Positions 17,692 through 27,193 of a stretch of 39,579 bases of DNA are shown here, piece after piece (the first letter of the stretch is position 1; every line of letters starts with the position of its first letter). This DNA comes from GCA-2732805 sp964516605. GTDB taxonomy: Bacteria; Pseudomonadota; Gammaproteobacteria; Coxiellales; Coxiellaceae. The stretch spans positions 1-39,579 of the forward strand of contig CAZFAA010000011.1 in NCBI GenBank assembly GCA_964516605.1, given 5' to 3'. A program made the position numbers and the translations under genes. A model generated the notes under the pieces. That model made no database searches and was not told the origin of the DNA. It saw only the letters and a list, made by a program, of their open reading frames with translations.

Positions 17692-18252
17692 ATGACTAAA
17701 ACAACTGTGATAGCTGAAAATTTTGCAAACATAATAACTCAAGTCGGTGAGGATATTCATCGCGAGGGTTTAGCTAAAACACCACAACGTGCTGCGGCAG
17801 CATTTGAATACTTAACCAGTGGCTACAATCAAGATTTAACTGTCTTAGTGAATGATGCTGTATTTACAAGTCAAGCTGACGAAATGATTGTTGTAAAAGA
17901 TATTGAATTATACTCCTTGTGTGAACACCATATGCTGCCATTTATAGGAAAATGCCACATTGGTTATATACCACATGGCAAGATCCTGGGTCTGTCTAAG
18001 TTTGCGCGTATCGTTGATATGTATGCACGACGCCTGCAAACTCAGGAATATTTATCCAACCAAATTGCAGCAGCCATTGCGCAGGTAACCGGCGCTCAAG
18101 GTGTGGGGGTGATGATAGAGGCTGAGCATTTGTGCATGAAGATGCGCGGTGTTGAAAAACAAAATGCAACTATGCAAACATCAGTCATGATTGGTTCGTT
18201 TCGTGAAGATTCACGCACGCGTAATGAATTCTTACAATTATTGAAAATTTAG
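17692..18252 (+). CDS. folE: GTP cyclohydrolase I
   Basis: Catalyses the first committed step of tetrahydrofolate biosynthesis, GTP to dihydroneopterin triphosphate. The 186-residue protein has the type I fold signatures: AKTPQRAAAAFEYLTSGY, the zinc site SLCEHHMLPF (Cys77, His80), GYIPHGKILGLSKFARIVD, and the third ligand Cys148 in EAEHLCMKMRGV. All metal and catalytic residues are visible. Its last four bases overlap the 3' end of the convergent ABC permease gene, leaving no room for a conventional terminator between them. Confidence 0.97.
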   Translation: MTKTTVIAENFANIITQVGEDIHREGLAKTPQRAAAAFEYLTSGYNQDLTVLVNDAVFTSQADEMIVVKDIELYSLCEHHMLPFIGKCHIGYIPHGKILGLSKFARIVDMYARRLQTQEYLSNQIAAAIAQVTGAQGVGVMIEAEHLCMKMRGVEKQNATMQTSVMIGSFREDSRTRNEFLQLLKI

Positions 18253-19406
18253 TCCAATGTCTGTCGGTATTCTTTAATACTGATTAAGATCACGCACACA
18301 AAAAATAGTATAATTGGCCATACATGACCCCATGCTTGAGAGAGTGTATCGCCTTTTAACATAATCCCCCTGACCACGCGCATAAAATGCGTCATTGGCA
18401 ATATATCACCGATATACTGCGCCCATTTTGGCATGCCGTAAAATGGAAACATGAATCCAGACAACAAAAGAGAAGGCAATAAAAAGAAAATGGCCATTTG
18501 CACCGCTTGCAGTTGATTGCGCGCAATACTGGAAAACATCAAACCAACAGCTAAATTAGCTGCAATAAAGGGTAAGACATATAAAAGCAAAGCAAAGATA
18601 CTACCATCCATAGGCACACCAAATACACAGTATGAAAAAAACAAAATAATCATCACTTGAATGTAACCCACCAAAATATAAGGGACGATTTTACCCAGCA
18701 TCACTTCGAGTGGCCGCACCGGTGTTGCCAACAAACTTTCCATAGTGCCACGTTCAATTTCACGCGTCACAGCAAGACTCGTAATCATTACCAGCGTCAT
18801 GGTTAAAACAACTCCCATTAAACCTGGAATAATCGTATAACGTGTAATTTGTTCTGGATTGTATTTCACATGTTGTATGAGTTGAAACCCAATCGGTTGT
18901 TCTTTTAAATATTTAAAGTTACTTTGAAACAACGGTTCAAAAACGGTATTTAACATCCTAGTTGCGGCAGGCAAAGCATTAGCAACCGACATGGCATCGG
19001 TTGCATCACCCGTAATAAGAATTTGTGGATTGTGCCCTGCTAATAAAGTTCGCGTAAAATTTTCCGGAATAGTCACGATAAACGTCACGGTGCCTGCTTG
19101 CAGCAATGCATCGGCCTGCTTATCTGAATCAGGGTAGTATTCTAGATTAAAATATTCTGTATTTTTAAGTCCCATTAAAAATGCTTGTGTATAGACACTT
19201 TTATCAGCATCCACCACCGCCGTCGGTAAATGCTTAGGATTAGCATTAATTGCGTAACCAAACATGATCAGCTGAATAATCGGCATCACAATCATCATAG
19301 CCAATGTCATGCGATCGCGGCGCATTTGCACGAATTCTTTCCAAACCATTGCAAGAAATCGTGTCAATGAAAAAAAAGGCTGATCTGAAAAAAGAGAGTT
19401 ATTCAT
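18249..19406 (-). CDS. ABC-2 type exporter permease (YhhJ/YbhR-like)
   Basis: Inner-membrane permease of an ABC exporter. From the ATG at 19406 the protein is 385 aa. A first membrane helix follows FVQMRRDRMTLAMMIVMP. A large periplasmic domain (~50-180) contains DADKSVYTQAF and GTVTFIVTIPENFTR. Five further helices follow. REIERGTMESLLATPVRPLE is the hallmark cytoplasmic loop of the ABC2_membrane_3 family, and LPMTHFMRVVRGIMLKG lies near the C-terminus. Earlier in-frame starts would extend it 20 residues further back; 19406 gives the family-like N-terminus and an 8-bp overlap with the ATPase gene. Together with the two genes upstream it resembles the E. coli YhiI-RbbA-YhhJ and YbhGFSR exporters, but with a single permease. 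Confidence 0.9.
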   Translation of the reverse strand: MNNSLFSDQPFFSLTRFLAMVWKEFVQMRRDRMTLAMMIVMPIIQLIMFGYAINANPKHLPTAVVDADKSVYTQAFLMGLKNTEYFNLEYYPDSDKQADALLQAGTVTFIVTIPENFTRTLLAGHNPQILITGDATDAMSVANALPAATRMLNTVFEPLFQSNFKYLKEQPIGFQLIQHVKYNPEQITRYTIIPGLMGVVLTMTLVMITSLAVTREIERGTMESLLATPVRPLEVMLGKIVPYILVGYIQVMIILFFSYCVFGVPMDGSIFALLLYVLPFIAANLAVGLMFSSIARNQLQAVQMAIFFLLPSLLLSGFMFPFYGMPKWAQYIGDILPMTHFMRVVRGIMLKGDTLSQAWGHVWPIILFFVCVILISIKEYRQTLD

Positions 19407-20319
19407 GGCGTGCATCCGTCGATTGATCGACATACATAATGAATACATCTTCCAAACTCGTGTCAATTTTCGTTAATACGTGCGTATTTGAAATGACTTG
19501 TGAAAATACCGCCTGCAATCCTTCAACCGAATGCCCACTGACATGCAAAGCATTTCCAAACATCGCTGCTTGCTCCACCGCTTTATGTTGCAGTAATTGT
19601 GCTTTTAATTTGATTAAATCAGGCCCTGTCACTTGCCAGGTATGCAACCCTGATTGCGCAATAATCTGCTCAGCTGTCCCTGTTGCCATCATGTGCCCAT
19701 ACACAATATACGCCAATTGATTACACCGCACCGCTTCATCCATATAGTGTGTTGTCACTAAAGTAGTAATGCCATTCTGCGACATCAATTGCACTTGATC
19801 CCAAAAATCACGTCGCGCTTGCGGATCCACACCTGCTGTTGGCTCATCCAACAATAATAATTTGGGTTGGTGAATCACCGCAGCAGCCAAGGCTAAACGT
19901 TGCTTCCACCCCCCCGACAAATCCGATGCAAGTTGTTTACGTCGCTCCAACAACCCCAATTGTTTTAAGCTGTCAACAACGCGCGCTTTGCGATTCGTCA
20001 TTTGATACATGCGTGCAATAAAATCCAGATTCTGCTCAATACTTAAATCTTGATACAAACTAAAAGTCTGAGTCATGTAACCAACATGCAGCTTAATTTC
20101 TTCTGACTGTGTTAACACATTAAAACCAAGACAGGTCCCCTCACCCGAATCCGGTTTCAAAAGACCACAAATCATACGAATCGTTGTTGTTTTACCGCTA
20201 CCATTAGAACCTAAAAATCCATAAATTTCGCCTTGCTTAACTTGCAGTGATGCATTAAACACCGCCTGCTTAGTACCAAAGCGTTTATTTAAATTTTTCA
20301 CATCAATCACAAAATCCAT
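19399..20319 (-). CDS. ABC exporter ATP-binding subunit (YbhF-like, single domain)
   Basis: Energises the adjacent permease. The 306-residue subunit has Walker A GSNGSGKTT, a Q-loop in GYMTQTFSLYQDLS, the signature LSGGWKQRLALA, Walker B LLLLDEP followed by TAGVDPQARR, and the switch His in TTHYMDEA. A C-terminal extension of ~80 residues follows the nucleotide-binding domain, as in DrrA/CcmA-type drug exporters. The ATG at 20319 is preferred to one at 20343 because AAGGGCAGG precedes it. E. coli homologues YbhF and RbbA carry two fused ATPase domains; here there is one, which would homodimerise. It lies 41 bp downstream of the adaptor gene. Confidence 0.92.
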   Translation of the reverse strand: MDFVIDVKNLNKRFGTKQAVFNASLQVKQGEIYGFLGSNGSGKTTTIRMICGLLKPDSGEGTCLGFNVLTQSEEIKLHVGYMTQTFSLYQDLSIEQNLDFIARMYQMTNRKARVVDSLKQLGLLERRKQLASDLSGGWKQRLALAAAVIHQPKLLLLDEPTAGVDPQARRDFWDQVQLMSQNGITTLVTTHYMDEAVRCNQLAYIVYGHMMATGTAEQIIAQSGLHTWQVTGPDLIKLKAQLLQHKAVEQAAMFGNALHVSGHSVEGLQAVFSQVISNTHVLTKIDTSLEDVFIMYVDQSTDARHE

Positions 20320-20360
20320 GACCTGCCCTTCTTTCACTATCATTCACCACACGCACAGGG

Positions 20361-21314
20361 CTATTGAAGCAACACCTCGATGGGCTGTCCAATATGGAAG
20401 CGAACTGCTTCTGCCGGTTTAATATAGGCTTCGATACGGTAAACTAATTTCTCACGTGTATCACGACTGTAAATAATCGGCGGCGTGTATTCTGCCTGTG
20501 GTGAAATATAATAAATAATGGCCGCACCAGGAGTCTTGCAATGATCGCAGGTAAAATGCAGCGATTGACCTATTTTCAGAGCACCTAATATTTTTTCAGG
20601 AACAAAAAACTGCACACGAATATTTTGTGGCGGTAATAACGCCAACACAGCTTGTCCTGCTGGCACGAACTCACCGGTACGGTAAAACGTATCAAATATC
20701 ATACCCGCTTTATTAGCATGAACTGTTTTCTGCGCTAACTCCCATTGCAATTCGCGAATTTTGGCATAGCTCGCTTCAACAGTCGCTTCTTGTGCTGAAA
20801 TAATATGTTTGCGCGCACCGAGCTTGGCTTCAGCAAGTGTGGCTGCCAATTGTTTGACGCGCTCCTGATTGGTTTGATACTCGGCCACACGTATATCCAA
20901 TTCCGCTTTACCCACCGCACCCATTTTATAGAGTTGCTGATAACGTTGCAGCTGTTGTCGTGCTAAAACTAAATTAGCCTCCGCTTGACGCTGCTGCGCT
21001 GTAATTTCTTGGATAATGGTATTACGTTGCCCTGTCACAAGATTAGAAAGGTTCTGATTCGAGCGTTGTAACTCTGCTTGCGCTTGCTCAATTTGACTCT
21101 GCTGGGGGTTCGGATCTAAGACATAGAGCGTCTGCCCTTTTTGCACTTGCTCACCACGGTGCACAAAACAATGGATCAAATTACCTGAAACACTCGATGA
21201 AAGGTAGACGTAATACCCTGTGATGTAACCCAAATAATGTGTTTGATCCTGACCAGAACAGCCGGATAATGCGACTAACAGCAAGATAATTAAAGAAAAA
21301 ATCCTTTTTTTCAC
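20361..21314 (-). CDS. HlyD-family adaptor lipoprotein of the ABC exporter
   Basis: Periplasmic adaptor that would couple the ABC exporter to an outer-membrane channel. Residues 1-19 form a lipoprotein signal with lipobox LSGC (lipidated Cys at 19). A lipoyl half-motif follows (SVSGNLIHCFVHRGEQVQKG). A long Gln/Glu/Ala-rich coiled-coil hairpin spans ~70-195. The second lipoyl half contains KAGMIFDTFYRTGEFVPAG. A beta-barrel segment with the family's TCDHC motif is near 260. GTG at 21314 is chosen because AAGGG lies 7 nt upstream; a TTG two codons earlier is the alternative. YbhG/YhiI proteins normally carry an uncleaved anchor or signal peptide, so lipid anchoring is a variation. Confidence 0.85.
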   Translation of the reverse strand: MKKRIFSLIILLLVALSGCSGQDQTHYLGYITGYYVYLSSSVSGNLIHCFVHRGEQVQKGQTLYVLDPNPQQSQIEQAQAELQRSNQNLSNLVTGQRNTIIQEITAQQRQAEANLVLARQQLQRYQQLYKMGAVGKAELDIRVAEYQTNQERVKQLAATLAEAKLGARKHIISAQEATVEASYAKIRELQWELAQKTVHANKAGMIFDTFYRTGEFVPAGQAVLALLPPQNIRVQFFVPEKILGALKIGQSLHFTCDHCKTPGAAIIYYISPQAEYTPPIIYSRDTREKLVYRIEAYIKPAEAVRFHIGQPIEVLLQ

Positions 21315-21346
21315 CCTCAATCCCTTATTCGCGCTACAGAAAATTA

Positions 21347-21375
21347 ATTATACAGAGTTTTCGTAAGGCACGGAA
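21347..21375 (-). promoter_or_regulatory. Candidate promoter for the ABC exporter operon
   Basis: Consensus TATAAT on the minus strand (21347-21352) lies 32 bp upstream of the adaptor start. The -35 at 17-bp spacing (21370-21375, TTCCGT) is weak. Confidence 0.4.
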
Positions 21376-21424
21376 GAATAAGAAAAATTGGAAAGTAAAA
21401 TCAGGAATTGGGTACCAAAAATGA

Positions 21425-21502
21425 AGAGCCGGGAAAAAGTTGCTGTACGACAAAGCCTATTATAAATACATTGCACAGCAATTCATTTAGGGCTCCCGAC
21501 TC
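21425..21502 (-). repeat. Two-stem inverted-repeat element downstream of greA
   Basis: On the minus strand an outer 9-bp stem pairs GAGTCGGGA (21494-21502) with TCCCGGCTC (21425-21433), using one G-U pair. An inner perfect 7-bp stem pairs TTGCTGT (21475-21481) with ACAGCAA (21440-21446). Together they fold about 78 nt into one long structure that starts 10 bp after the greA stop. A TCATTTTTGG tract follows, so it could be an elaborate terminator for carAB-greA; a small inverted-repeat element is the alternative. Confidence 0.5.
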
Positions 21503-21512
21503 TCGATATACT

Positions 21513-21989
21513 TTAAATATACTCCACCTTCACCACATCATACGATACCTCACCTTGAGGCGTGCGCACGATGGCTTCATCATCCACGTATTTTCCAACT
21601 AACGCGCGTGCAATCGGGGAATTAACAGAAATTTTATTGCACTTAATATCAGCCTCATCCTCACCGACAATTTTATAGGTGACTTCTTCACCGCTGTCTG
21701 TATTCGCAATCGTGACGGTGACACCAAAAATCACTTTGCCATCATTGGGCATCGTGGTCACATCAATGATTTGCGCTAACGATAATTTTGCTTCGATATC
21801 CTGAATGCGTCCTTCAATAAAACTTTGTTGTTCACGTGCAGCATGATATTCCGCATTTTCTTTCAAATCGCCGTGCGCACGTGCTTCTGCAATCGCTTCA
21901 ATAATGCGTGGACGCTGCACCTTTTTTAAATCATCTAATTCACTACGTAACTGTTTTTCGCCTAATGACGTCATAGGTACTTTATTCAT
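21513..21989 (-). CDS. greA: Transcription elongation factor GreA
   Basis: Stimulates the RNA cleavage activity of backtracked RNA polymerase. The 158-residue product is collinear with E. coli GreA. The N-terminal coiled coil contains the tip segment GDLKENAEYHAAREQQ with the catalytic acidic residues Asp41 and Glu44. The C-terminal domain includes KVIFGVTVTIANTDSGEEVT and ISVNSPIARALVGK. GGAGGGT precedes the ATG. It follows carB by only 12 nt, giving the carA-carB-greA order seen in many gammaproteobacteria, and is probably read from the carA promoter. Confidence 0.98.
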   Translation of the reverse strand: MNKVPMTSLGEKQLRSELDDLKKVQRPRIIEAIAEARAHGDLKENAEYHAAREQQSFIEGRIQDIEAKLSLAQIIDVTTMPNDGKVIFGVTVTIANTDSGEEVTYKIVGEDEADIKCNKISVNSPIARALVGKYVDDEAIVRTPQGEVSYDVVKVEYI

Positions 21990-22001
21990 GGTACCCTCCT
22001 T

Positions 22002-25000
22002 TTAAAATTGTTCGTACAATGATTGTAGGCTATTCACCTCTGAAATACGCGGATAACTCATCGAACGGCATGCCGCTTCGCCACCAGCAAGCGTCGTTGT
22101 GTAACAAATTTTATGTTGCACCGCGCTGCGTCGAATCGTATACGAATCAGCAATCGATTGTTCACCCTCTGTTGTATTGATAATAAAATCAATTTCGTCG
22201 TTTTTAATCATATCCACAATATGTGGCCGCCCTTCCGTCACTTTATTGACGATTTGACACGGAATATTCGCCGCTTTAAGTACACGCCCCGTACCCCCGG
22301 TAGCAACGATCTCAAATCCATGCTCCACCAAACTGCGCACAACTGGAATCACTTTTTGTTTATCTGCTTCACGCACACTGATAAACGCGCGACCACATCG
22401 TGGGATATTTTGACCACCGCCAAGCCACGCTTTAGCAAACGCTTCGCCAAAATCAGGCGCAATACCCATCACCTCACCCGTCGAACGCATTTCAGGTCCT
22501 AAGATAGGGTCCACACCGGGAAATTTTGCAAAAGGAAATATGGGTTTTTTAATAGTAAAAAACGTCGGAATACGTTCTTTTAACGCAGCTTGCTGTGCTA
22601 ATGTCACACCCACCATACAACGCGCTGCAATATTGGATAAAGCCAGGCCCGTGGCTTTTGCTAAAAAAGGCACGGTGCGTGATGCACGTGGATTAACTTC
22701 AATTACATAAATTTGATCATCTTGAATCGCAAATTGTGCGTTCACAAGCCCTATCACACCCAGCTCTTTTGCCATGAGTTTAATCTGACGACGCAATTCA
22801 TTTTGCACTTGCGGATCCAAACTGTGCGGCGGAAAAGCACACGATGAATCACCAGAATGCACACCCGCTTGCTCAATATGCTCCATAATGCCGGCAATTA
22901 ATACGTTCTCACCATCACAAATTGCATCCACATCAATTTCAATCGCATCATCTAAAAAATGATCGAGTAATAATGGATTATCTGCGGTTACTCCTTCAGC
23001 TCGGGCCATATAGTGGCATAATTCTTGTTCATGAAAAATAATTTCCATAGCACGGCCACCTAAGACATAAGAGGGGCGCACAATCAGTGGATACGCAAAA
23101 ACTTTAGCTAAACGTATACCCTCTTCAATACTGCGCACTGTGCCATTCGGCGGTTGTTTTAAACCTAATTTATTTAACATTTGTGAAAAACGTTCACGAT
23201 CTTCAGCACGATCAATCGAATCGGGTGAGGTACCAATAATGGGAACACCATTAGCTTCCAACTCACGTGCCAGACGCAGTGGCGTTTGTCCGCCATACTG
23301 AACAATCACACCCTTGGGTTGTTCCAACGCAACAATTTCCAAGACATCTTCGAGTGTTAATGGCTCAAAATACAGACGATCTGAAATATCATAATCAGTC
23401 GAAATGGTTTCAGGATTGCAATTAACCATAATGGTTTCATAACCGAGCTCACGCATTGCTAAAGCGGCATGCACACAGCAATAATCAAATTCGATACCTT
23501 GACCAATACGATTCGGTCCACCGCCCAACACCATAATTTTTTCACGTGACGTAGGACGTGCTTCGTTCTCTTCTTCATACGTAGAATACATATAGGCCGT
23601 GTCGGTATCAAACTCAGCGCTACACGTATCCACACGCTTGTATACGGGGCGCACGCCCAATGCATGACGATGACGGCGAAACTCACTTTCACTGACATGC
23701 AATAACTTCGCAAGACGGCAATCTGCAAATCCTTTGCGCTTGATATGACGCATCAATGACGCATCAATATCTTGCATACGCATAGCACTAATTGCTAATT
23801 CTATTTCAACCAACTCTTGAATTTGCACCAAATACCAACGATCAATACGACATAAATCATATACTTCATCCACACTCATACCATAACGAAATGCATCGGC
23901 AATATAACGCAATCTATTAGGGCTTGGCAGACGCAATTCACTGATCAGTAAGTCTTGCGTGGCGCTCGCAGAATAAAGAGGATCATCCCACTTAATAAGG
24001 CTATCTAATCCGTAAATACCGACCTCAAGACTGCGCAACGCTTTTTGCAATGATTCCTGGAAAGAGCGACCAATAGCCATCACCTCACCTACTGATTTCA
24101 TTTGTGTGGTCAAGCGCGGTTCGGTTTGTGGAAATTTTTCAAAATTAAAACGGGGAATTTTTGTCACAACATAATCAATCGTTGGCTCAAATGATGCTGG
24201 CGTTAAATTACCAGTAATTTCATTGCGCAATTCATCTAATGTATAACCCACCGCTAATTTGGCAGCTACTTTTGCAATTGGGAAACCGGTCGCTTTAGAA
24301 GCCAGTGCTGACGAACGGGATACACGCGGATTCATTTCAATCACCATGACGCGCCCATCGTCTGGATTCACAGCAAACTGCACATTTGAACCGCCAGTTT
24401 CAACGCCAATCTCACGCAATACAGCAATCGACGCATCACGCAAACGTTGGTATTCTCGATCTGTGAGTGTTTGTGCAGGGGCCACAGTAATCGAATCACC
24501 CGTGTGTACACCCATAGGATCTATATTTTCAATCGTGCACACAATAATACAATTATCATTTTTATCGCGCACCACTTCGAGCTCATACTCTTTCCAACCA
24601 ATAATCGATTCATCAATGAGTAATTCGTGCGTTGGTGATAAATCAAAACCGCGATGGCAAATTTCTTCAAATTCATCACGATTGTACGCAATACCACCGC
24701 CACTACCACCCATGGTAAACGAAGGCCGAATAATAGCTGGATAACCTAATTTTTCTAAAATTACCCACGCCTCTTCCATTGAGTGAGCCAAACCAGAACG
24801 CGGTGTTTCAAGGCCAATCCGCAGCATCGCTTCACTAAAACGCTGACGGTCTTCGGCCATATCAATCGCTTCTTGTGACGCACCAATCAGTTCCACGCCG
24901 TATTTTTCAAGTACGCCCTCACGCACCAAATCTAATGCGCAATTTAATGCTGTCTGACCGCCCATAGTCGGCAGCAATGCATCAGGACGTTCTTTTTCGA

Positions 25001-25232
25001 TAATTTTCTCAACCACTTCCCATACAATCGGCTCAATATACGTGGCATCGGCCACATCTTTGTCGGTCATAATGGTTGCTGGATTGGAATTGACTAAAAC
25101 AATGCGATAACCTTCTTCTCTGAGTGCACGACACGCTTGCGTACCCGAATAATCAAATTCACACGCCTGACCAATAACAATAGGCCCTGCTCCGATAACT
25201 AAGATGGTTTTTATATCTTCTCTTTTAGGCAT
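22002..25232 (-). CDS. carB: Carbamoyl-phosphate synthase large subunit
   Basis: Makes carbamoyl phosphate for arginine and pyrimidine synthesis, using ammonia delivered by CarA. The 1076-residue protein shows both homologous ATP-grasp halves. The first has KTILVIGAGPIVIGQACEFD, MGGSGGGIAYNRDEF and VMVIEMNPRVSRSSALASKA. The second has KIMVLGGGPNRIGQGIEFDY, VLGGRAMEII and VIEVNPRASRTVPFLAKATG. The oligomerisation region lies between them, and the C-terminal MGS-like regulatory domain (GFEIVATGGTGRVL) binds UMP or ornithine in relatives. The ATG at 25232 (MPKRED) is the family start; one two codons upstream is ignored. It lies 68 bp after carA. Confidence 0.98.
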   Translation of the reverse strand: MPKREDIKTILVIGAGPIVIGQACEFDYSGTQACRALREEGYRIVLVNSNPATIMTDKDVADATYIEPIVWEVVEKIIEKERPDALLPTMGGQTALNCALDLVREGVLEKYGVELIGASQEAIDMAEDRQRFSEAMLRIGLETPRSGLAHSMEEAWVILEKLGYPAIIRPSFTMGGSGGGIAYNRDEFEEICHRGFDLSPTHELLIDESIIGWKEYELEVVRDKNDNCIIVCTIENIDPMGVHTGDSITVAPAQTLTDREYQRLRDASIAVLREIGVETGGSNVQFAVNPDDGRVMVIEMNPRVSRSSALASKATGFPIAKVAAKLAVGYTLDELRNEITGNLTPASFEPTIDYVVTKIPRFNFEKFPQTEPRLTTQMKSVGEVMAIGRSFQESLQKALRSLEVGIYGLDSLIKWDDPLYSASATQDLLISELRLPSPNRLRYIADAFRYGMSVDEVYDLCRIDRWYLVQIQELVEIELAISAMRMQDIDASLMRHIKRKGFADCRLAKLLHVSESEFRRHRHALGVRPVYKRVDTCSAEFDTDTAYMYSTYEEENEARPTSREKIMVLGGGPNRIGQGIEFDYCCVHAALAMRELGYETIMVNCNPETISTDYDISDRLYFEPLTLEDVLEIVALEQPKGVIVQYGGQTPLRLARELEANGVPIIGTSPDSIDRAEDRERFSQMLNKLGLKQPPNGTVRSIEEGIRLAKVFAYPLIVRPSYVLGGRAMEIIFHEQELCHYMARAEGVTADNPLLLDHFLDDAIEIDVDAICDGENVLIAGIMEHIEQAGVHSGDSSCAFPPHSLDPQVQNELRRQIKLMAKELGVIGLVNAQFAIQDDQIYVIEVNPRASRTVPFLAKATGLALSNIAARCMVGVTLAQQAALKERIPTFFTIKKPIFPFAKFPGVDPILGPEMRSTGEVMGIAPDFGEAFAKAWLGGGQNIPRCGRAFISVREADKQKVIPVVRSLVEHGFEIVATGGTGRVLKAANIPCQIVNKVTEGRPHIVDMIKNDEIDFIINTTEGEQSIADSYTIRRSAVQHKICYTTTLAGGEAACRSMSYPRISEVNSLQSLYEQF

Positions 25233-25300
25233 AATCACTCTGTCCTATTTAAAAATCAGGTACTCTTGGTTCAGCGCATCATCCGCAGGATTTTGCAATG

Positions 25301-26467
25301 TTATCGAACTACAGTATGCTCTGGCACGGCATCGTCTATACAAAATAAATCGAATAAATGCAGTATATCGCGTGGCCCTGGGCTCGCTTCAGGATGACCT
25401 TGAAATGCAAAAGCCGGATGCGTTTTATGGCGAATACCCTGCACAGTACCATCAAATAACGAACGGTGTGTCACCACTAATTCATCGGGCAGTGTCGCTT
25501 CATCAATCGCAAAACCATGATTTTGACTGGTAATGGCTACCCTATCGTGCAACAAATCTTTTACGGGATGATTGGAACCATGATGACCAAATTTCATCTT
25601 CATTGTTTTGGCGCCACACGCCAACGCTAAAATTTGGCACCCCAAACAAATACCGAAAATAGGAACATTGTGTTCTAACAGTATTTTGGTTGCTTCAATC
25701 GCGTAATCACATGCAGCAGGATCGCCAGGACCATTGGATAACACTACCAAATCAGGTTCATAATCCAATACAGCTTGTGCTGAAGTTTGTGCCGGTACAA
25801 CAATCACTTCAGAATAGCGCTGCGCTAACAAAAGTAAGCTGGCTGTTTTCATGCCAAAATCATACACGACCACTTTCTTTTTGATGGGATGTACTGCGTC
25901 GCTCAACCATTGTGGATCCATTTTCGCAGGAATCCACACACCAGCACGCTGACGCGTGACTTCTTTGGCAAGATCCATACCTTCCAGACCTGCAAAAGCA
26001 CGCGCTTGCGCTATTGCCGCATCAACGTCTACATCATCGCCTGCCATAATGCAGCCACTTTGCGCACCTTTATCACGCAATAGACGTGTCAAACGTCGCG
26101 TATCAATATCGGCAATGCCCACGGTATTATGGCGTGCTAAAAATTCTGGTAACGACTCTTGTGCGCGCCAATTACTGACGATAGGTGACAACTCACGAAT
26201 CACCAGCCCAGCCGCCCAAATGCGATCAGACTCCATATCCTCAATATTGACACCAACATTACCAATGTGCGGATACGTGAACGTCACAATTTGTTTTGCA
26301 TAGGAAGGATCCGTCAAGATTTCTTGATAACCGCTCATAGCTGTATTAAAGACTACTTCGCCAACAGTTGACCCTTTTACACCAATTGATTTGCCAGAAA
26401 AAACACTTCCATCGGCGAGCGCCAATACCGCTGCTGTACACTCCAGCGTGAATTTACCTTTAGTCAT
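25301..26467 (-). CDS. carA: Carbamoyl-phosphate synthase small subunit (glutaminase)
   Basis: Glutamine amidotransferase subunit that channels ammonia to CarB. The 388-residue protein has the N-terminal CPSase_sm domain (LALADGSVFSGKSIGVKGST, FNTAMSGYQEILTDPSY). The class I glutaminase domain has its catalytic Cys274 in FGICLGCQILALACG and the partners His358/Glu360 in FQGHPEASPGP. The ATG at 26467 (MTKGKF) is preferred over one 11 codons earlier, which would add residues not typical of CarA. It starts the carA-carB-greA unit. The 110 bp upstream shows no convincing promoter; read-through from the thioredoxin-fold gene is possible. Confidence 0.97.
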   Translation of the reverse strand: MTKGKFTLECTAAVLALADGSVFSGKSIGVKGSTVGEVVFNTAMSGYQEILTDPSYAKQIVTFTYPHIGNVGVNIEDMESDRIWAAGLVIRELSPIVSNWRAQESLPEFLARHNTVGIADIDTRRLTRLLRDKGAQSGCIMAGDDVDVDAAIAQARAFAGLEGMDLAKEVTRQRAGVWIPAKMDPQWLSDAVHPIKKKVVVYDFGMKTASLLLLAQRYSEVIVVPAQTSAQAVLDYEPDLVVLSNGPGDPAACDYAIEATKILLEHNVPIFGICLGCQILALACGAKTMKMKFGHHGSNHPVKDLLHDRVAITSQNHGFAIDEATLPDELVVTHRSLFDGTVQGIRHKTHPAFAFQGHPEASPGPRDILHLFDLFCIDDAVPEHTVVR

Positions 26468-26577
26468 GAGACAGAAAACCCTAGGTTTATGATTTGGCAT
26501 AGGGTACAGGATTCAACAACAATCATCAATTGCTACATCACATCATAACCCGCTATTTTTGCGAAAAATTCCCCTGC

Positions 26578-27144
26578 TTATTCTCTCCATTTGATATTGC
26601 ATCCATGACTGGGACGCTGCTCACTCTCAGGAATCTGCTGACCTTGCAAGGCCAAATCTAATGCACGCGCTAAATCTTCGCCAGTTGGACTCATGACCCT
26701 ATCACCACGTGGGCGTGAACGGTCAAATTGACCACGATAAATACATTTTAATTGCGCATCAAATACATAAAAATCTGGTGTACATGCTGCTTGATATGCT
26801 CTGGCCACGGCTTGTGTTTCATCATACAGATAAGGAAATGGATAGCGCTGTTCCAGAGCATGTTGCTGCATCGCCTCTGGCCCATCTTGTGGATATTGCG
26901 TAGCATCGTTAGAGCTAATTGCAATAAAGTGAATACCTTGCGCCATATAGTACTGAGCTATCTCCACCAATTTTTCATTCAAATGCTGCACATACGGACA
27001 ATGGTTACAGAGAAACATCACCACGGTTGCCAGATTGGATTTCAATTCACCTAACGATTTTAATTTTCCTGAAACCGTATCCCAAAGCGTAAAATCAGGG
27101 GCTACCGTGCCAAGAGCCAGCATGCGTGATGGTGTTACAGACAT
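26578..27144 (-). CDS. Thioredoxin-fold redoxin (PRX-like1 / AhpC-TSA family)
   Basis: Cytosolic redoxin of unproven substrate. The 188-residue protein begins with the AhpC/TSA-type strand GTVAPDFTLWDTVSG. It has the active-site motif LCNHCPYVQHL with Cys46 and Cys49, the segment FIAISSNDATQYPQDGPEAM, the cis-Pro region ACTPDFYVFD, and the C-terminal SHGCNIKWR that marks this subfamily. No signal peptide is present. The start has AAGGAG with 7-nt spacing. It is transcribed toward carA and could share its transcript, but it has its own promoter at 27194-27222. Confidence 0.88.
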   Translation of the reverse strand: MSVTPSRMLALGTVAPDFTLWDTVSGKLKSLGELKSNLATVVMFLCNHCPYVQHLNEKLVEIAQYYMAQGIHFIAISSNDATQYPQDGPEAMQQHALEQRYPFPYLYDETQAVARAYQAACTPDFYVFDAQLKCIYRGQFDRSRPRGDRVMSPTGEDLARALDLALQGQQIPESEQRPSHGCNIKWRE

Positions 27145-27193
27145 AAAGTAACTCCTTTGTATGTACTTTTGCGTTTCATTTCGCTAGACTCGG

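Noticed and set aside
22113..22502. 129-codon open frame on the plus strand
   Set aside because: Antisense to the C-terminal region of carB; no family resemblance.
24259..24744. 161-codon open frame on the plus strand
   Set aside because: Lies entirely opposite carB, has no ribosome-binding site and a composition typical of an antisense frame.
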